From the NCBI GenBank assembly GCA_024640205.1, contig JAHEFL010000061.1:1-7795 (forward strand): 7,795 nt of DNA, written 5' to 3'. This DNA comes from Flavobacteriales bacterium (GTDB taxonomy: Bacteria > Bacteroidota > Bacteroidia > Flavobacteriales_F > PHOS-HE28). The notes under the pieces were generated by a model that saw only the letters and a list, made by a program, of their open reading frames with translations, was not told the DNA's origin and made no database searches. Position 1 is the first letter of the stretch, and each line of letters begins with the position of its first letter. The position numbers were made by a program, and so were the translations under genes. Shown in pieces: positions 6,501 through 7,795 of the stretch.

Positions 6501-6839
6501 TTCGGGAACATCGATACCAGCTTCTTCCAAGAGGCCTGTAATGACCGTGTTCTGGAGTTGGGCCGTATTGAACGGGATCTGAGGTTGCCCCAACGTATTG
6601 TACGTGAACGTCCGCTCAATGCGGGAGTCATCACCGATCAACGGCGTGGGGTCCAGTACCGTATCGCTGAACGTCTTCTGAAAGGTCATCGTGTGAACGA
6701 TCCCATCCGTATCACCAGCCACCTGGGCCTGTGCACCGGGGGAGGCGAAAAGCAACAAGGCAAGCAGGCCGCTCCAGCGAAGCGGCCACAAGCCATTATC
6801 CCGCGCAGGCGGGGTCCATTGGGTCATCATCGGGTCCAT
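3513..6839 (-). CDS. Large multidomain T9SS-secreted surface protein
   Basis: A 1108-residue protein. The start at 6839 places a normal signal peptide (hydrophobic WSGLLALLLFASPGAQAQ, cleaved about residue 39) near the N-terminus; the frame extends 67 codons further but would bury it. Residues 40 to about 580 match no family I know. This part is strand-rich, with an acidic DADDGDDEDD patch (237-246) and several cysteines. About 591-678 resembles a DUF11-type Ig-like domain (VVYKAVISNGGDVRLHDV; NAGYDGVSDIQLL at 641-653). About 843-993 resembles the 'choice-of-anchor A' type (SGTYDIDTWAVNG; QGTILAPSAAIKF). Residues 1029-1108 form a T9SS type A sorting domain (VVPNPF, VELFDMLGKRV, LPGSYLVRV, ending RLVKTN), which directs export through the outer membrane and usually attachment to the surface. 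No catalytic motif is seen; a structural or adhesive role is a guess. It is probably a single-gene transcript. Confidence 0.9.
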   Translation of the reverse strand: MDPMMTQWTPPARDNGLWPLRWSGLLALLLFASPGAQAQVAGDTDGIVHTMTFQKTFSDTVLDPTPLIGDDSRIERTFTYNTLGQPQIPFNTAQLQNTVITGLLEEAGIDVPEWVIDVATGVTSAGVVTFNPYFGLGARIDYGGYFKTTEFGNADITVDYPVQVEIVYPEPNTFGCGHMFTITTNCTIGSNEDMLQVKPPFAEVEIGPILENLSFQAEAGITVDLCNGVLDFFGVCDADDGDDEDDLLSFSESIQLGPSIAIEIPTLPPLLNFCEDAFAPNANMNSLLGCTDPSAASTLLQGAQAILNALNESPDSPYDDLAMAVFSDNLVEVSEPDLPSLPYTTLPEINGEFRRIVADSMVNVALDEGRWLRSFRTMEDIAKLRVDLISLMEYAGPEFTTEWSLGGGIFKIDLGDVAPTFNVDQVHVYDFRPKVHLALDLGVPMAWSVSDPVLGVVSTGNSQVVELLAGQSVICEYPDALSDPTVVSNVYSLDGDFTTLIQNNYSTAVDLQMFEIVLGEELIDPPLEWSIEQTVGETPVVPESPMVMMDNIIELTGFPTFQLANFTLDPEKPIIDVDQLSIEDILNVGGGARQVVYKAVISNGGDVRLHDVLTTLDLGSTFATASNFSVLCLYSKDMEVNAGYDGVSDIQLLAPLNTLEVGQSGTIEILIEVTPEISGIDANGCFGTVDYTASTKAYGVSPIGTAVESNVYHCTGVATAADIIASVDLGASVIDDIADFTVYGTTDVLFRKTSAICQGNVGSSGRIMFENPSLFTGETATIIGDIHAGEELKLIGTYEVIADYIQVGDQLTLNGSTALDQNGAMSYPSECVSVFEVPAASIPVNTSDVQVTADVGSTMDLAPGAYKKVRHLSNSTLRMVSGTYDIDTWAVNGDDARIEFDASSGPVVINIDKWQPANSPGLEMIITNADGSPNDVVYIYPGQTPVNFDGSHVQGTILAPSAAIKFDDGSNLEGRCYAQKVIFSLQSYYTDPSYLEHLNIDPACQPQPRSLELELAQWGGYAEDLGVRVVPNPFQSSTALWLDLGRDGAVSVELFDMLGKRVSYVPTADYAKGRQTIDLGMEDVLPGSYLVRVTMGEQVVTTRLVKTN

Positions 6840-7008
6840 GTTACAGGGGTTAAGGGTTTCAGGGTCAGGGGTCGAACACCCTACGAACACGTGCCGGTGA
6901 GCAACGGAACCCGATCGAGGGGAAGCGGCAAGGTGGGGGATCGATCCGTGCAGGTCAATCATTGAGATCAATGAACCTGATCCCGGACGTGCGATCGGCC
7001 ATCTCTTG

Positions 7009-7040
7009 CAACGATAGAATGCCGGTCCGCGAAAAGGCAA
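7009..7040 (-). promoter_or_regulatory. Possible Bacteroidota promoter for the large secreted protein gene
   Basis: On the minus strand, TTG (7040-7038) is followed after 21 bases by TATCGTTG (7016-7009), one mismatch from the -7 consensus TAnnTTTG. The spacing is within the usual range for Bacteroidota promoters. The leader to the ATG at 6839 would be about 160 bases, long enough for extra regulation, although no riboswitch-like structure was recognised. This is a motif match only. Confidence 0.3.
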
Positions 7041-7175
7041 GGCATGGAATGCACTTCAGGTATTTATACGGGTGCGGAACAGGTGGAACTACGCGGGCAC
7101 GCTGTCCTGCTTTGCGCCCTTATCCGACGATGTTGCACCGGGGTGAACAGGCGGTACCACCCCCCCCGAACGCAA

Positions 7176-7200
7176 GAACCCCGGCCACTGGCCGGGGTTC
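7176..7200 (-). terminator. Hairpin terminator after hsp20
   Basis: GAACCCCGGCC (7176-7186) and GGCCGGGGTTC (7190-7200) form a perfect 11-base stem with a 3-base loop. On the minus strand it lies 21 bases after the Hsp20 stop codon and is followed by TTGCGTT, a weak T-rich tail. This fits a factor-independent terminator isolating hsp20 from the secreted-protein gene. Confidence 0.75.
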
Positions 7201-7221
7201 CTGTTCCAAGTGATCTTCGCC

Positions 7222-7701
7222 TCAGTCGATCTTCACCTTCCTGCCGTTCTTCTTCGGCATCTCCTTCCTCTTGTGGATGGTGAGCTTCAGGACACCGTCG
7301 GCGAACTTCGCCTTCAGGCTGTCCGCATCGGCGTTCTCCGGCAGGGCGAAGGAGCGGCGGAAGGAACTGTAGCTGAACTCCTTGCGGGAGTAGCCCTCCT
7401 TCTCCTCATCGCTCTCCTGCTCGCGCTCACTGGAGATGGTGAGCATGCCGTCCTCCACATGCACCTGGAGGTCATCCTTCTTATAGCCGGGAGCGGCGAG
7501 CTCCACTTCGAAATGGTCGTTCTGCTCCTTGATGTTCACCGCCGGGATGGTCATCTCCTCCCGGTCGCGCCAAAAGGGGGTGTTGAACATGCGGGCCGGG
7601 GAAAGGAAGTTGTCGTCGGCAAAGAAGTTGCCGGGGAAGCCGCCGGTATCGTCATCCAAGAAGCGGGAAACCAAGGGGCGACGTTTGATCAATGTGGTCA
7701 T
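7222..7701 (-). CDS. Hsp20/alpha-crystallin family small heat shock protein
   Basis: A 159-residue ATP-independent holdase chaperone that would bind unfolding proteins in the cytoplasm and form oligomers. Residues 1-50 are the variable N-terminal arm (Phe-rich, FPGNFFADDNFLSPARMF). The alpha-crystallin domain spans about 52-143, with IPAVNIKEQNDHFEVELAAPG, the PGYKKDDL turn (71-78), FRRSFALP (114-121) and the signature AKFADGVLKLTI (131-142). The tail ends in V156-K157-I158, a form of the I/V-x-I/V motif that docks on neighbouring subunits. The length is normal for the family. The ATG at 7701 is the natural start, and no Shine-Dalgarno sequence precedes it, as usual in Bacteroidota. No heat-shock operator (such as a CIRCE inverted repeat) is visible in the 94 bases upstream. 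A possible gene end lies 24 bases upstream on the same strand. Confidence 0.95.
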   Translation of the reverse strand: MTTLIKRRPLVSRFLDDDTGGFPGNFFADDNFLSPARMFNTPFWRDREEMTIPAVNIKEQNDHFEVELAAPGYKKDDLQVHVEDGMLTISSEREQESDEEKEGYSRKEFSYSSFRRSFALPENADADSLKAKFADGVLKLTIHKRKEMPKKNGRKVKID

Positions 7702-7725
7702 GATAGTAGGGGTATTGGTTACAAC

Positions 7726-7794
7726 CTAAAGGTCTCCTCCCAGCACAGCGTTGTCCATGATCGGGGTCAGGAAGCGGACGGTAGTTTTCAACAG
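7726..7794 (-). CDS. Possible C-terminal end of an unidentified gene (partial)
   Basis: From the window edge, one minus-strand frame stays open for 22 codons and ends in TAG at 7728-7726, 24 bases before the Hsp20 start. The peptide (LLKTTVRFLTPIMDNAVLGGDL) has a plausible protein composition and mostly G or C in the third position, like the surrounding genes. If it is real, hsp20 could be the second gene of an operon. The stretch is too short to identify and could be chance. Confidence 0.35.
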   Translation of the reverse strand: MLKTTVRFLTPIMDNAVLGGDL

Positions 7795-7795
7795 G

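Larger units (their letters stand above)
6840..7221. other. Intergenic region upstream of the large secreted protein gene
   Basis: These 382 bases hold a possible promoter for the downstream secreted-protein gene (7009-7040), the Hsp20 terminator (7176-7200) and a run of eight C (7160-7167). The open frame of the large gene continues into this region up to 7040, but its translation there lacks protein-like character. An AT-rich palindromic patch (GTATAAATAC on the minus strand, about 7068-7077) stands out from the GC-rich surroundings and could be another promoter element. No further gene or RNA is recognisable. Confidence 0.55.

Noticed and set aside
6192..6965. 257-codon + strand frame
   Set aside because: It lies in the same mirror frame over the N-terminal part of the large gene. 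Its Arg-rich translation has no recognisable feature.
6840..7040. Upstream extension of the large T9SS protein frame to an ATG at 7040
   Set aside because: It would bury the signal peptide behind 67 residues lacking protein-like character.
7160..7167. Run of eight C in the intergenic region
   Set aside because: It is a homopolymer that could be phase-variable, but it is far from any start codon and not next to a promoter motif, so chance or assembly noise is as likely.

Overview
The window reads as chromosomal DNA from a fairly GC-rich member of the Bacteroidota (Flavobacteriales-like by feel, not provable here). The strongest evidence is the C-terminal type IX secretion (T9SS) sorting domain on the large protein at 3513-6839. 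Signal peptides that end just before Gln, several beta-barrel-like surface proteins, the absence of Shine-Dalgarno sequences before the starts, and TAnnTTTG-like -7 boxes all fit.

Left part (1-1774, + strand): two closely spaced genes for secreted or outer-membrane proteins. The first (59-628) is a small barrel-like protein. The second (641-1774) is a barrel-like protein with an added C-terminal domain of a type seen in many uncharacterised Bacteroidota proteins. They are 12 bases apart and probably form an operon.

Middle part (1775-3512): a gene-free stretch with two small hairpins and one copy of a short repeat, then a minus-strand group. In transcription order this is a 70-residue, 40% proline protein (3390-3178), a small single-span membrane protein coupled to it by an ATGA overlap (3181-2849), and a secreted protein of unknown function (2810-2097). 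A 44-base direct repeat (1862-1905 and 3011-3054) brackets this last gene. In its minus-strand frame it encodes the same peptide core, RPGSFFA, with only synonymous changes. This is the least explained signal in the window.

Right part (3456-7795, minus strand): a 1108-residue T9SS-secreted protein with a novel N-terminal half, a DUF11-like domain, a 'choice-of-anchor A'-like region and a sorting tail, followed by a strong hairpin terminator. Upstream of it are a 382-base intergenic region, an Hsp20-type small heat shock protein with its own terminator, and a possible gene end at the window edge.

Apart from Hsp20, everything recognisable is cell-envelope or secreted material. There is no CRISPR array, transposase, rRNA or convincing tRNA. 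I see no complete, obviously new multi-gene system. The best leads are the RPGSFFA repeat, the coupled proline-rich/membrane pair and the N-terminal half of the large secreted protein.
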